The notes beneath the pieces were generated by a model. The model saw nothing but the letters and a program-made list of their open reading frames with translations, was not told where the DNA came from and made no database searches. From Aldehydirespirator sp963667505 (GTDB lineage Bacteria > Actinomycetota > Acidimicrobiia > Acidimicrobiales > Aldehydirespiratoraceae), in contig OY763490.2 of assembly GCA_963667505.2 (NCBI GenBank), forward strand, positions 2,108,001 through 2,172,000: 64,000 bases of DNA. The letters run 5' to 3'. Positions 1 to 7,631 of the stretch are shown here, piece by piece (position 1 is the first letter of the stretch; the number at the start of each line of letters is the position of its first letter). The position numbers were made by a program, and so were the translations under genes.

Positions 1-499
1 ACCCCCAGGACTCCATCACCGCGAGCCCGTCAGCGATCAGGGCGTTGGGGACCCACAGGTAGAGGTGGGCCTGCTCGGCCACGACCTCCGCCACCGGCAA
101 GGCCCGGATCTCGGCGGTCGTCATCGTGTCATAACGCGACAGCCGACGATGCTCTGGCGCGACCTTCCCGGTGCGGTTCAGGAAGCGCCAGGGCGGGTCG
201 GCGAGAAGCGTCGAGAACGGACGATCTGCCAGCGCCCTCAGGTCGTCGGCGGCATCGCTCGACGCTCCGTTCCTGTCCGGCTTCGAGCCGCGCCCGTCAC
301 GCGGCTGCGGCACCACGCGTATCTCGTGGCCCAGAACCTCCGCGAGGCGCGCGATGGTCGAGAGCTGCGGGTTGTGGCCGTTCCCGCTAAGGAGCCGCCG
401 CACCGAGGCCGGCTGAGTCTCGGCCAGCCGCGCAAGTTCGGCCTTCGACACGCCTGCCCTCGTTCGGGCCTGGTCGAGTTCCCTGAGAAGATCGGTCAT
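1..499 (-). CDS. HTH (XRE-type) fused to MT-A70-family adenine methyltransferase, 3' end outside window
   Basis: Reading the minus strand from the ATG at 499 gives 166 open codons that run off the left edge. Residues about 5-60 form a helix-turn-helix of the XRE type (ELARLAETQPASVRRLLSG followed by LSTIARLAEVLG). At residues 98-104 comes LLADPPW, the DPPW catalytic motif of MT-A70 N6-adenine methyltransferases, then a typical LYLWVPN segment. The family transfers a methyl group from SAM to adenine N6; DNA is the likely substrate in bacteria. The fused HTH suggests sequence-targeted methylation or autoregulation (inference). No strong Shine-Dalgarno sequence precedes the ATG. A GTAAC/GTTAC palindrome lies 28 bp upstream. 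The C-terminal part cannot be assessed. Confidence 0.75.
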   Translation of the reverse strand, partial: MTDLLRELDQARTRAGVSKAELARLAETQPASVRRLLSGNGHNPQLSTIARLAEVLGHEIRVVPQPRDGRGSKPDRNGASSDAADDLRALADRPFSTLLADPPWRFLNRTGKVAPEHRRLSRYDTMTTAEIRALPVAEVVAEQAHLYLWVPNALIADGLAVMESWG

Positions 500-526
500 C
501 GAGATTGGTCACCGCCCGTACTGACC

Positions 527-542
527 GTAACACCTGCGTTAC
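527..542. promoter_or_regulatory. GTAAC-N6-GTTAC palindrome upstream of the HTH-methyltransferase gene
   Basis: A perfect 5-bp inverted repeat with a 6-bp spacer sits 28 bp upstream of the methyltransferase start. Its size and position suit an operator for the gene's own HTH domain, but this is inference from position only. Confidence 0.35.
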
Positions 543-562
543 AGACAGTCGGATATTTGACG

Positions 563-706
563 CTAGCCGTGGGGTGTGACGCTCGGACCTCCACCACAGC
601 GATCAAGTCTTCGTCGGGCGGGATTTCGACGCCGGGCCTCAAGGACCACCCGCACCGCGCGCTCGCGAAGCTCATCCGGATGCTGGCGAGCTCTGCCCTG
701 TGCTAG
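563..706 (-). pseudogene. Chimeric scrap: IS3-type transposase orfA N-terminus joined to a gene tail
   Basis: On the minus strand, about 690-640 encodes RQHPDELRERAVRVVLEA, which resembles the N-terminus of IS3-family OrfA transposases. Beyond about 637 the sequence instead matches the last codons of the gene at 2032-2373 (GVEIPPDEDLIAVVE versus GVEIPPDEELIAMVEA). The two pieces are in different reading frames. Neither is functional. The junction looks like the scar of an insertion or rearrangement. Confidence 0.45.
599..637. repeat. 39-bp direct repeat, left copy
   Basis: This segment matches 2048-2086 at 35 of 39 positions in the same orientation. The two copies bracket the ATPase gene at 813-1991. 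The right copy is the 3' end of the gene at 2032-2373; this left copy is detached from any intact gene. Confidence 0.75.
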
Positions 707-707
707 A

Positions 708-795
708 AATAGAGGAATAGAGTTCAGAAAATAGAAATCAACTTGTCTGAGAATAGAATCTTGGCCTAAGCACAATAGAATCGACTGAGTGCTGG
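708..795. repeat. Four AATAGA repeats at exact 22-bp spacing upstream of the ATPase gene
   Basis: AATAGA begins at 708, 730, 752 and 774, exactly 22 bp apart; the last two copies extend to AATAGAATC. An off-register copy lies at 716. The tract is AT-rich in a roughly 70% GC genome and ends 17 bp before the ATPase start. Spacing of two helical turns puts every copy on the same DNA face, as in operator or iteron arrays. The binding protein is unknown. Confidence 0.7.
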
Positions 796-812
796 CGACA
801 GGGAGACGTGCA

Positions 813-1991
813 GTGCCACCCAAGATTCTCGAGCGCAGGGTCGCATCGGCAAGCGACGCCAACGGGCTGCTGCACGAGCGGCTGGCGTCCTATCCTGCGG
901 TCGCGTTGGTCGGCCCCCGCCAGTGCGGCAAGACGACCCTGGCCCGCTCCCTGGGCGGCCGCTACTACGACCTGGAGCAGGAGGCCGACCAGCTGAGGCT
1001 CGACCTCGAGTGGGCCGACGTAGTCGCCTCCGACGAACTCGTGATCTTGGACGAGGCACAGGCCGACGCCGAGGTCTTCGCCCGCCTGCGGGGTGCCATC
1101 GACACCCACCGCGGCCGCAACGGACGCTTCCTGTTGCTGGGCTCGGTCGCCCCGTCGCTGATGATGCGAGCCTCCGAGTCGCTCGCGGGCAGGCTGAGCG
1201 TGGTCGAGTTGACACCGCTGTCGCTCGCCGAACTCCACGCCGAGGCTCAGGCGAGGCTGTGGCTCTGTGGCGGATATCCCGACGGAGGAGTGCTGACCGG
1301 CGCTGGATTCCCGCAGTGGCAGCACGACTACCTCGACTTGCTGGCCCAACGCGACCTGCCGTCCTGGGGCCTGCCCGCGAGGCCCGCTTCCACGAAACGG
1401 CTCTTCAGGATGCTGGCGGCCTGCCATGGGCAGCAGTGGAACGCCAGCGAGGTCGGACGCGGGCTCGGGCTCTCGTACCACACCATCAACGGGTACGTGG
1501 AACGCCTAGAGGACGCCTTCCTCGTACGCAGGCTTCCGGCCTACCACGCGAGCATCCGCAAGCAACTGTCCAAGCGGCCCAAGCTGTACTGGCGCGACAG
1601 CGGACTGCTGCACGCCCTGCTGGGCGTGGAGGACGCCGATGACCTCCTGGCTCAGCCTCAGGTGGGCGCGAGCTGGGAGGGACACGTAATCGATCAGATC
1701 GTCACCGCGCTTCAGCAAGTGGGACGGCGCTTCGACGCCTGGCACCTGCGCACCGCCGACCGGCGCGAGGTGGATCTTGTGCTCAAGATGGGGAACGAGC
1801 TCTGGGCTGTCGAGGTCAAGCTCACCACCCGGCCGTCCCGCCGCCACTTGGCCCACCTCAACGAATGCGCAGACCTCATCGGTGCCAGCCGGCGCTTCCT
1901 GGTTACCCGGCAGCCCGGAATCACCCGCAGCGACACACAAACGCTCTGCGACCTTCCCGCCATGGTCGCCACAGTCGTTGGCGAGGCTTGA
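813..1991 (+). CDS. AAA-type ATPase with DUF4143-like C-terminal domain
   Basis: A 392-residue protein of the AAA_14/DUF4143 type. Walker A is GPRQCGKTT (34-42) and Walker B is LVILDEAQ (76-83). The C-terminal part carries EVDLVL and, about 15 residues later, VEVKL, the acidic-plus-EVK pattern of a PD-(D/E)XK-like fold. The GTG at 813 is chosen because AGGGAG lies 7 bp upstream; an in-frame GTG at 789 has none. Members of this family are common orphan genes in accessory DNA, and their substrate is not established. The gene is flanked by a 39-bp direct repeat and preceded by a 22-bp-periodic array. A decayed relative lies near 27.1 kb. Confidence 0.85.
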   Translation: MPPKILERRVASASDANGLLHERLASYPAVALVGPRQCGKTTLARSLGGRYYDLEQEADQLRLDLEWADVVASDELVILDEAQADAEVFARLRGAIDTHRGRNGRFLLLGSVAPSLMMRASESLAGRLSVVELTPLSLAELHAEAQARLWLCGGYPDGGVLTGAGFPQWQHDYLDLLAQRDLPSWGLPARPASTKRLFRMLAACHGQQWNASEVGRGLGLSYHTINGYVERLEDAFLVRRLPAYHASIRKQLSKRPKLYWRDSGLLHALLGVEDADDLLAQPQVGASWEGHVIDQIVTALQQVGRRFDAWHLRTADRREVDLVLKMGNELWAVEVKLTTRPSRRHLAHLNECADLIGASRRFLVTRQPGITRSDTQTLCDLPAMVATVVGEA

Positions 1992-2031
1992 AGGCGACCA
2001 CGCCCCGGCCGGATTGGTCTCCGACGAGCTG

Positions 2032-2373
2032 TCAGGCCTCGACCATGGCGATTAGCTCTTCGTCGGGCGGGATCTCGACGCCGGGCACGTAGTAGGTGTA
2101 CAGGTCGGCGATCACGTCCGCTAGGGCGGACTCGGCGGGCTCGGCGGGCTCGGCCAGTTCGGCGGTGACCATCGAGCCGTGGATGTGAACCGCGGCGAGC
2201 TTGCCGGTGGCCAGCAGTCGGCGGGCCAGCTCGTCCACGGCCCGGTCGCCGAGGATCTCCTGGCCGGCCCGGTAGCGCTCGTGGCCCATGCCGGTGACGG
2301 TGCGGTTGAGCTCGAAGCGCACGATGCCGGGCCTCGGCGAGGACGTGCGCAGGAAGGTGACGGGCTGGCCCAT
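2032..2373 (-). CDS. Small protein resembling the Nfu/NifU N-terminal scaffold domain
   Basis: A 113-residue protein. The pattern SSPRPGIVRFELNR, then DELARRLLATGKLAAVHIHG, then MVTAEL, follows the layout of the Nfu/NifU N-terminal domain (residues that fold around an Fe-S scaffold partner), but it lacks the cysteine-bearing C-terminal Nfu domain. A role in Fe-S assembly is therefore only a possibility. An acidic alanine/glutamate/proline repeat (AEPAEPAE) precedes the C-terminus. The last 13 codons are duplicated at 599-637. The start has no strong Shine-Dalgarno sequence. Confidence 0.5.
   Translation of the reverse strand: MGQPVTFLRTSSPRPGIVRFELNRTVTGMGHERYRAGQEILGDRAVDELARRLLATGKLAAVHIHGSMVTAELAEPAEPAESALADVIADLYTYYVPGVEIPPDEELIAMVEA
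2048..2086. repeat. 39-bp direct repeat, right copy (3' end of the NifU-like gene)
   Basis: Partner of 599-637 (35 of 39 identical). It contains the codons for GVEIPPDEELIA of the gene at 2032-2373, so this is the parental copy. Confidence 0.75.
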
Positions 2374-2405
2374 GGCGACTGAAGGCTACCGCCGCCCGAC
2401 CCTTG

Positions 2406-2459
2406 CCGAAATTGATGCGGGTATTGTCCCTCAGAGGGCGGATCCGTCACCAATTTCGG
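2406..2459. repeat. Palindromic intergenic element, family A, copy 1
   Basis: Arms CCGAAATTG (2406-2414) and CAATTTCGG (2451-2459) are perfect complements, and an inner CCCTC-aga-GGG pair sits between them. The sequence is strikingly similar to 59528-59582, including the interior GAAATTG.TG..GTAT..G.CCCTC. The right arm and loop overlap the last codons of the RNase HII gene, so it could also act as that gene's terminator. Confidence 0.6.
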
Positions 2460-3237
2460 GGAACAGCTGGGGGTGGGCGTCGTCGGGAGGCGGCACGATG
2501 CGGGGGACTCCGCTCCAGCGCAGGTCGTCCATAAACACCCAGCGGCGGCGGTGGATGGCGCACGGCCCCCATGCGGCCAGCGCGGCCTTGTGGCGCGGGC
2601 ACGGGTAACCCTTGTTGGAGGCGAACCAGTAGGCCGGATAGCGCTCGGCGGCCGCGACCATCAGCCGGTCGCGGGTGACCTTGGCCACCACCGACGCCGC
2701 CGCTATGGACAGCGACGAGGCGTCGCCCCGCACGATGGTGGTAACAACGGGCCTGCCGTCGCAGACACCGTCACCGTCACCGCCGCGGGCACCGTCACTG
2801 CCGCTGGAATCGTCCGGCGGGGCCAGGAAGTTCCAGGTGCCGTCCACCAGCACATGGTCCACGGGCAGTCCGAGCCCGTCCATGGCCCGCCGGGCGGCGA
2901 GGCGCTGGGCGTCGGCCATGCCCAGTTCTGTGCACTCCTCGACGGTGGCGTGGCCGACCGAGGCCGCTGCCGCCCAGGCCAGGATGCGGTCGTAGAGGGC
3001 CTCGCGCTCGGCTGCGGTGAGCATCTTGGAGTCGCGCACCTTGTAGATGCGCCTGCCGGGGTCCGCCACTACGGCAGCCACCGTCAGCGGCCCGGCCCAC
3101 GAGCCTCGGCCCACCTCGTCCACGCCCGCCACCACCTCGGCGCCGCCGGACCACAGGCTGCGCTCCACCCGCAGCCCCGGCGCCCGGCCCCGCAGGGCGC
3201 GTCGCAGAGCACCGGCGGCGGGAGCGGAATCTGCCAT
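2431..3237 (-). CDS. rnhB: Ribonuclease HII
   Basis: A 268-residue cytoplasmic enzyme that cleaves the RNA strand of RNA-DNA hybrids and removes misincorporated ribonucleotides. Active-site motif DEVGRG is at 40-45 (D40, E41). Further conserved acids are D132 (LVDGTWNF) and D190 (KVTRDRLM). The family's GDASSLSIAAASVVAKVTRD stretch and the SNKGYP motif are present. A Ser/Asp/Gly-rich insert of about 20 residues (141-161) is unusual; most RNases HII are about 60 residues shorter overall. Its start lies 29 bp beyond the stop of the Sll0783-like gene, so the two may be co-transcribed. Confidence 0.95.
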   Translation of the reverse strand: MADSAPAAGALRRALRGRAPGLRVERSLWSGGAEVVAGVDEVGRGSWAGPLTVAAVVADPGRRIYKVRDSKMLTAAEREALYDRILAWAAAASVGHATVEECTELGMADAQRLAARRAMDGLGLPVDHVLVDGTWNFLAPPDDSSGSDGARGGDGDGVCDGRPVVTTIVRGDASSLSIAAASVVAKVTRDRLMVAAAERYPAYWFASNKGYPCPRHKAALAAWGPCAIHRRRWVFMDDLRWSGVPRIVPPPDDAHPQLFPEIGDGSAL

Positions 3238-3266
3238 CGGCGCGACCGTAGCCGCGCCGACTCAGA

Positions 3267-3755
3267 TCACAGGGTCCAGGTGGAGAGGACCAGGGCCTTG
3301 TCGCGCCAGGCCTGGATGTTGGCGTCGAGCACGTCGAGCGGGTTGAACGGGGTCACGCCCTCCATCACGTCGTCCTCGCGCATGCCGTACAGCGCGCCCA
3401 TGGCGAAGCGGCAGCAGTACACGGTGGCGCCCTCGTTGATCAGGGTCTGGAGCTGGCGGTTGTACCCGAGGTTGCCGGGGAAGCCCTCCTGGCCGACGGC
3501 CGGGTAGCCCCGGGCCGCGTTGGCCATCAGCACGGCCGGGCCGTACAGCACGAACGTGAGCTTGAAGCCCTTGCGCTGCAGCCGGGTGGCGGTGAGCATG
3601 TTCACCAGGCCGACGGAGCCCTCGAAGGGCACGGTGTGCATGAACACGTACGCCTGGTCGCCCTCCTCGGCCTTGTAGTCGGGGAAGATCTTCTCCTCGA
3701 TGTTGTGCATCACGTCGCCTTCTTGGGGCGGCGGGATGGTGACTGTCTTGGGCAT
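3267..3755 (-). CDS. nitB: MSMEG_0572/Sll0783-family (NitB-type, DsrE-like fold) protein
   Basis: A 162-residue protein. Features shared with the Sll0783/MSMEG_0572 nitrogen-starvation family, as I recall it, are: EEKIFPDYKAEEG near the N-terminus, FEGSVGLVNMLTATRL, RRGFK-type KGFKLTFVLYGPAV, a CRFAMGALYG segment, NPLDVLDANI, and a C-terminal STWTL. Members are encoded next to the nitrilase Nit1 in Nit1C clusters linked to growth on cyanide and to nitrogen starvation; the biochemical role is unknown. The ATG at 3755 follows a strong AAGGAGG (spacing 5-6), so the open extension upstream, which is built of 21-bp repeats, is probably not translated. No nitrilase is adjacent. Confidence 0.8.
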   Translation of the reverse strand: MPKTVTIPPPQEGDVMHNIEEKIFPDYKAEEGDQAYVFMHTVPFEGSVGLVNMLTATRLQRKGFKLTFVLYGPAVLMANAARGYPAVGQEGFPGNLGYNRQLQTLINEGATVYCCRFAMGALYGMREDDVMEGVTPFNPLDVLDANIQAWRDKALVLSTWTL

Positions 3756-3773
3756 GGCTGCCTCCTTGTTGTG

Positions 3774-3849
3774 TTGGTCGGTCGTGTCGCTCGGTTGGTC
3801 GGTCGTGTCGCTCGGTCGTGTTGCTCGGTTGGTCGGTCGTGTCGCTCGG
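3774..3849. repeat. 21-bp tandem repeat upstream of the Sll0783-like gene
   Basis: Three copies of TTGGTCGGTCGTGTCGCTCGG at 3774-3794, 3795-3815 and 3829-3849, with a truncated 13-bp copy between the second and third. The array fills most of the space between the small gene ending at 3879 and the Shine-Dalgarno sequence at about 3761-3767. Confidence 0.85.
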
Positions 3850-3878
3850 CTGCGTCGGTCGTCCGGACTGGTCGCCAA

Positions 3879-4145
3879 TCACACCGCGGGTCGGCGCGAT
3901 CTCGACGGCGGCGCGGCCGCCGGCCAGTCCCGGCGGTGCGAGCCGGGGAGCGCCCGGATGGCCATCCGTCTCACCGACCACGGCAGCAGCCGGTAGACGG
4001 GCGTGAACACATGCCGCCAGAAACGCTCCCGAAGGCCCCGCGGGCCCGCGGGCTCGCGGGCGCCGTGCCGCTGCGCGACGCGCCTCTGCGCGTCGATCAG
4101 CAGGTAGTGCTCGGAGTTGGACCGCAGCCACTGAGGAAAACCCAT
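3879..4145 (-). CDS. Small basic protein, unrecognised
   Basis: 88 residues starting MGFPQWLRSNSEHYLLIDAQ, strongly basic, with a hydrophobic-aromatic middle (FWRHVFTPVYRLLPW) and an Arg/Pro/Ser-rich tail. A good AAGGAGG lies about 11 bp before the ATG, which supports real translation. It sits between the flavin reductase-like gene and the Sll0783-like gene on the same strand and is likely in their operon. I recognise no family; it does not match my recollection of the small MSMEG_0570 protein of Nit1C clusters. Function unknown. Confidence 0.55.
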   Translation of the reverse strand: MGFPQWLRSNSEHYLLIDAQRRVAQRHGAREPAGPRGLRERFWRHVFTPVYRLLPWSVRRMAIRALPGSHRRDWPAAAPPSRSRRPAV

Positions 4146-4297
4146 TACCGGACAAGCCCTCCTTCGGGGCGAGAGCCGCCGCGGCCGCGCGATCGATGCA
4201 AGGCGTCAACGTCTCTTCCGATGGACGGTCGCCACCGACAGCCGGGGCCGAGCTGGCGGTGCGATCGCTGCACTCCCATGGCCCTGCGCTGCACCGC

Positions 4298-5620
4298 CTA
4301 GAGCCCGGCCAGCAGGTTCTGGGCGGCCACCGAGATCGGCTCATTGAGGGCGCCGATGGCGGGCGAGTACACGTTCTCCATGGTGGCCAGCTCCTCGGCG
4401 GTGATCCCGGTGCGCACCGCCATGGCCAGGAAGTCGGCCCTTTCCTTGATGCCCTCGCCGCCCACCATCTGGGCGCCGACCAGCCGCAGCGTGTCGGGCT
4501 CGGCCAGCAGCTTCACCGTGATGGGCTTGACGCCCGGGTAGTAGCGGGCCCGGGTGATGCCCTGCGCCTTGCCGACGACATGGCTCATTCCCAGCGCGGT
4601 GGCCAGGGTCTCGCCGAAGGACACGCCGCCGATCATCCACTCGCCGGCGAGCAGCCCCCACGGCACGTACACCGGCCGGTAGTGGCGGGCGCCGCCCGCA
4701 GCGTTGGTGCCGGCGGTCTTTCCCTGCGAGTAGGCGTGCGAGCCCGACAGCCCCTGCAGCGGCACGTTCGACACGCCGTGGGGCACCTCCACGCAGTCGC
4801 CGGCCGCGTAGATGCTCGGGTCCGAGGTCTGCATCCGGGAGTCCACCACCAAGCCGCCGGTGGTGCCCAGCTTGAGGCCCGCGGCCGCGGCCAGCGGATT
4901 GTTGGGCACCTTGTGGGTTCCGATTATGACCAGGTCGGCCTCGATGAATCCCTGCTCGGTCTCGACTGAGCTGACCGCGGCGTCGCCTCGGAACGCGGTG
5001 ACCGAGTTGCCCCACTGCATGTCGACGCCGAGGTCCTCCCAGCTCTGGCGCAGCGGCTCGATGATGTCGGGGTCTATGACGTCGGCCATCGGCCAGGGAG
5101 CCTTGTCGACCACCGCCACCTTGATGCCGCGGTGCACCAGCGCGCTGACCATCTCGAGCGCGACCGGCCCGGCCTCCACCACCACCGCCGACTCGCACGA
5201 GTCGAGACGCTTGTCCCACTCCATGGCGGCGCGGATGTACTTGACCTCGTAGATCCCGTCGAGGTCGGCGCCGGGCACGCCGGTCTCGGCGTAGGTCCAG
5301 CCGGCGGCGATGATCAGCCGGTCGTAGGAGGCCGTGCCCTCTCCGGAGACGGTGACGGTCTTCGACGACGGGTCGATGGCCTCGACGGTGGTCTCGTAGT
5401 GAACGTCGATGCCGGTGGCGACGTACTGCTCCTTGGTGGCCAAGAAGAGCCGCTCGAAGGAATCGATCTCCTTGCCGTGGACGTAGGGAATGCCGCAGGG
5501 GCTGTAGGCCACGTCGGTGTCCGCGGTGTAGACCACCACCTCGGCGTCGGGGGCGACGCCCTTGGCCGCGCCGGCGGCGCCGATGCCGGCCGCTCCGCCC
5601 CCGATCACCGCGATCCGCAT
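4298..5620 (-). CDS. FAD/NAD-dependent disulfide oxidoreductase of the CoA-disulfide reductase / NADH oxidase type
   Basis: 440 residues. The N-terminal FAD-binding motif is IGGGAAGIGAA (6-16). The single redox cysteine lies in YSPCGIPY (Cys42), the pattern of CoA-disulfide reductases and NADH oxidases, not the CxxxxC of lipoamide dehydrogenase types. The second Rossmann segment (VVVEAGPVALEMVSALVHRG) is degenerate compared with the usual GxGxxG, so cofactor preference may differ. The C-terminal dimerisation domain ends with YSPAIGALNEPI. The start at 5620 is favoured by GAGGAG about 10 bp upstream; an in-frame start 25 codons earlier is weaker. A role in thiol redox or CoA-thiol turnover is likely; the link to the neighbouring Nit-type genes is positional only. 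Confidence 0.8.
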   Translation of the reverse strand: MRIAVIGGGAAGIGAAGAAKGVAPDAEVVVYTADTDVAYSPCGIPYVHGKEIDSFERLFLATKEQYVATGIDVHYETTVEAIDPSSKTVTVSGEGTASYDRLIIAAGWTYAETGVPGADLDGIYEVKYIRAAMEWDKRLDSCESAVVVEAGPVALEMVSALVHRGIKVAVVDKAPWPMADVIDPDIIEPLRQSWEDLGVDMQWGNSVTAFRGDAAVSSVETEQGFIEADLVIIGTHKVPNNPLAAAAGLKLGTTGGLVVDSRMQTSDPSIYAAGDCVEVPHGVSNVPLQGLSGSHAYSQGKTAGTNAAGGARHYRPVYVPWGLLAGEWMIGGVSFGETLATALGMSHVVGKAQGITRARYYPGVKPITVKLLAEPDTLRLVGAQMVGGEGIKERADFLAMAVRTGITAEELATMENVYSPAIGALNEPISVAAQNLLAGL

Positions 5621-5868
5621 CGTATGTGTCTCCTCGCCGGCTTCAGGGTTTCGTCCCGTCTCAGACTCCGACGCGCTACGTGTCGGATGGGACAACTGCG
5701 TGTCGGAACCTAAACCCGAGCTGGCGAGGTGTCAAGCCGCGGGCAGCCGCCAGCGCAGTCTTCGGGCCGGGTGATCGGACTGGCGCAGTCAGCCGCCTGC
5801 ATGACGAACAACTACGTCAATTTGGCTGGAGCAGCGTTAGAACAAACGGAGATTCCCGGAACTCCGGG

Positions 5869-6264
5869 TCAGGCCGCCACGACCGACAGTTCGGGAGTGT
5901 CGCGGATGGTGTTGGACACATAGCACACCCTGGAGGCCGCTTCCAGGAGCCTGTCCTTGACCGCCTCGTCGCAGCCAGCGTCGACACGAATCTCCAGGGC
6001 CGAGAACCGCGGCCCGTCGTATGTGCCGGTCACCTCCACGCTGAGGTGGGACAGTTCGATGCCGCGCTTGCCGGCCGCGTGGGCCACCGCGAGGGTGAAG
6101 CACGACGACAACGCGGCCAACAGCAACTCGGTGGGCTGCGGACCCTCGTTGGTGCCGCCCACGCTCACCGGCTCGTCCACCGCGATGGTGAAGTCGCCCG
6201 CGGAGACGTCGCAACGGTAGGCGCCCAGCCACCGGGCCGAGACTGTGCGGGTCGGAGAGCTCAC
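5869..6264 (-). CDS. OsmC/Ohr-family protein
   Basis: 131 residues with the family layout: beta-rich start, then EPVSVGGTNEGPQPTELLLAALSSCFTLAV containing Cys55, and later ASRVCYVSNTI with Cys114. The two cysteines form the thiol peroxidase site in OsmC/Ohr proteins, which reduce organic hydroperoxides. The GTG at 6264 is preferred: AAGGA lies about 9-13 bp upstream and the fold begins here; an upstream in-frame start would add 25 unstructured residues. The promoter-like TATAGT element at 6335-6349 lies about 70 bp upstream. Confidence 0.8.
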   Translation of the reverse strand: MSSPTRTVSARWLGAYRCDVSAGDFTIAVDEPVSVGGTNEGPQPTELLLAALSSCFTLAVAHAAGKRGIELSHLSVEVTGTYDGPRFSALEIRVDAGCDEAVKDRLLEAASRVCYVSNTIRDTPELSVVAA

Positions 6265-6334
6265 AGCGATGCCGTCCTTCGAGCGGTGGCGATGCCCGTC
6301 GACCGGATGTAGGGCCTGCCAACTGGCCGGGCCC

Positions 6335-6349
6335 GCCAACTATACGACA
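6335..6349 (-). promoter_or_regulatory. Promoter-like TGTC-TATAGTT element upstream of the OsmC gene
   Basis: On the minus strand the sequence reads TGTCGTATAGTTGGC. It is nearly the same as TGTCTTATAGTTGAC before the nitrile hydratase operon (13456-13470), and TTTCTTATAGTAGATGA before the gene at 21215-21871 is related. TATAGT resembles a -10 box. The shared flanking TGTC and G(G/A)C suggest a common operator or an extended promoter. Confidence 0.4.
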
Positions 6350-6449
6350 CTCCCCATCGGTCCTTACCCCCCGGCCAGCTACCGGCGACGGCAGGGAGGT
6401 CTGCTGTGGCGGCTAGCCTGGGCGCGGTCGGCTTCAACGGGGAGAGGCG

Positions 6450-7631
6450 ATGGAGCACGTCGAGCAGATCACGCAGATCAAGACCCTCTTGGCCCGGCTC
6501 GACTCGGGCACGACCGTGGACGCCGGGGGCTTCCGACTGAACCCCACCTGGGTCTACACCGATCCCGATCTCGCTGCCCGCGAGCGGGCCTCCTTCTTCG
6601 ACTCGCATCCGCAGATCGTCGGCCTGAGCGGCGACCTGCCCGAGCCGGGGTCGTTCCTCACGCTGAGCGACCTCGCCACCCCGATCCTGGCCACCCGAGA
6701 CGGCGGCGGCCGGTTCCGGGCGTTCGTCAACTCCTGCCGCCACCGCGGCGTGGTAGTCGAGGAGCGCCGGAGGGGCTCGACCCGGCGCTTCACCTGCCCG
6801 TTCCACAATTGGGCCTACGACACCGCGGGCGCGCTGGTGGGCATCCCCAAGCCGGAGCACTTCGGCAACATCGAACGCTCCTGCTTCGGCCTGATCGAGT
6901 TGCCCGCAGCCGAGAGGCACGGACTGCTGGTAGTGCACCCCCAGCCGGACGGCGCGGTCGACGTGGACGAACTGCTGGGGGCCGAACTGGCCGCGGAGCT
7001 GGCGTCCTGGCAGCTCGACGAGCTCGGCCACCTGGGCGACGACACCTATCCGGCGGCCTGCAACTGGAAACTCGCCATGGACACCTACGGCGAGACCTAC
7101 CACTTCACCGCCTTGCACCAGGACACCCTCGCCAAGGAGTTCCGCGGCAACATCCAGGCCTACGACACCTACGGCCGCAACCATCGGATGCTGCTGGTGC
7201 GGCGGACGATCGACGACCTGCGCGACCTGCCCGAGGACGAGTGGAGGATCGGCAAGGTGACGCTGCCGGTGTACTGGCTGTTCCCTAATATCCAGCTCAT
7301 GCCGTTCGCGGAGGGCTGCTTCTTCGTGCGGGCCTACCCGGACCTCGAGGATCCCGGCCGCCACACCAGCCACATCAGCTTCTACTGCTGGGCCAACAAG
7401 GTGCCCGAGGAGGCCTGGCCGCTGGTGCTGCACGAAATGACCACTCGCTTCGGCAACGTCATCCGCGAAGAGGACTACGTGGTCAGCGCCAGCCAGCAGG
7501 TCACCGCCCGCAGCGGCGCCGTCAGCCATGTCGTCTTCGGCCGCAACGAGCCGGCGCTGCACCACTACCACAACACCTACCGGGCGGCTCTGGGCATGGA
7601 ACCCCTGCCGCTGCTCGACCGACCCGGCTGA
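6450..7631 (+). CDS. Rieske-type aromatic-ring-hydroxylating oxygenase, alpha subunit
   Basis: 393 residues. The Rieske [2Fe-2S] cluster is bound by CRH (C96, H98) and CPFH (C116, H119). The mononuclear iron site shows TYGETYHFTALH (H218, H223) with a C-terminal acidic ligand expected near EEDY. This is the terminal oxygenase component of a Rieske oxygenase; no ferredoxin or reductase gene is adjacent, so electrons must come from elsewhere. The substrate cannot be inferred. GGGGAGA sits 5 bp before the ATG. The gene stands alone between the OsmC gene (divergent) and the XRE-cupin regulator. Confidence 0.9.
   Translation: MEHVEQITQIKTLLARLDSGTTVDAGGFRLNPTWVYTDPDLAARERASFFDSHPQIVGLSGDLPEPGSFLTLSDLATPILATRDGGGRFRAFVNSCRHRGVVVEERRRGSTRRFTCPFHNWAYDTAGALVGIPKPEHFGNIERSCFGLIELPAAERHGLLVVHPQPDGAVDVDELLGAELAAELASWQLDELGHLGDDTYPAACNWKLAMDTYGETYHFTALHQDTLAKEFRGNIQAYDTYGRNHRMLLVRRTIDDLRDLPEDEWRIGKVTLPVYWLFPNIQLMPFAEGCFFVRAYPDLEDPGRHTSHISFYCWANKVPEEAWPLVLHEMTTRFGNVIREEDYVVSASQQVTARSGAVSHVVFGRNEPALHHYHNTYRAALGMEPLPLLDRPG

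Noticed and set aside
708..795. Periodic AATAGA units as a CRISPR array
   Set aside because: Repeat part is only 6-9 bp with 13-16 bp between copies, too short for CRISPR, and no cas gene is near.
3879..4145. Small protein as the MSMEG_0570 member of Nit1C clusters
   Set aside because: Length is similar but the sequence does not resemble what I know of that family.
4298..5620. Flavoprotein as the MSMEG_0569-type oxidoreductase of Nit1C clusters
   Set aside because: It has the SPCGIPY cysteine of CoA-disulfide reductases, a different family.
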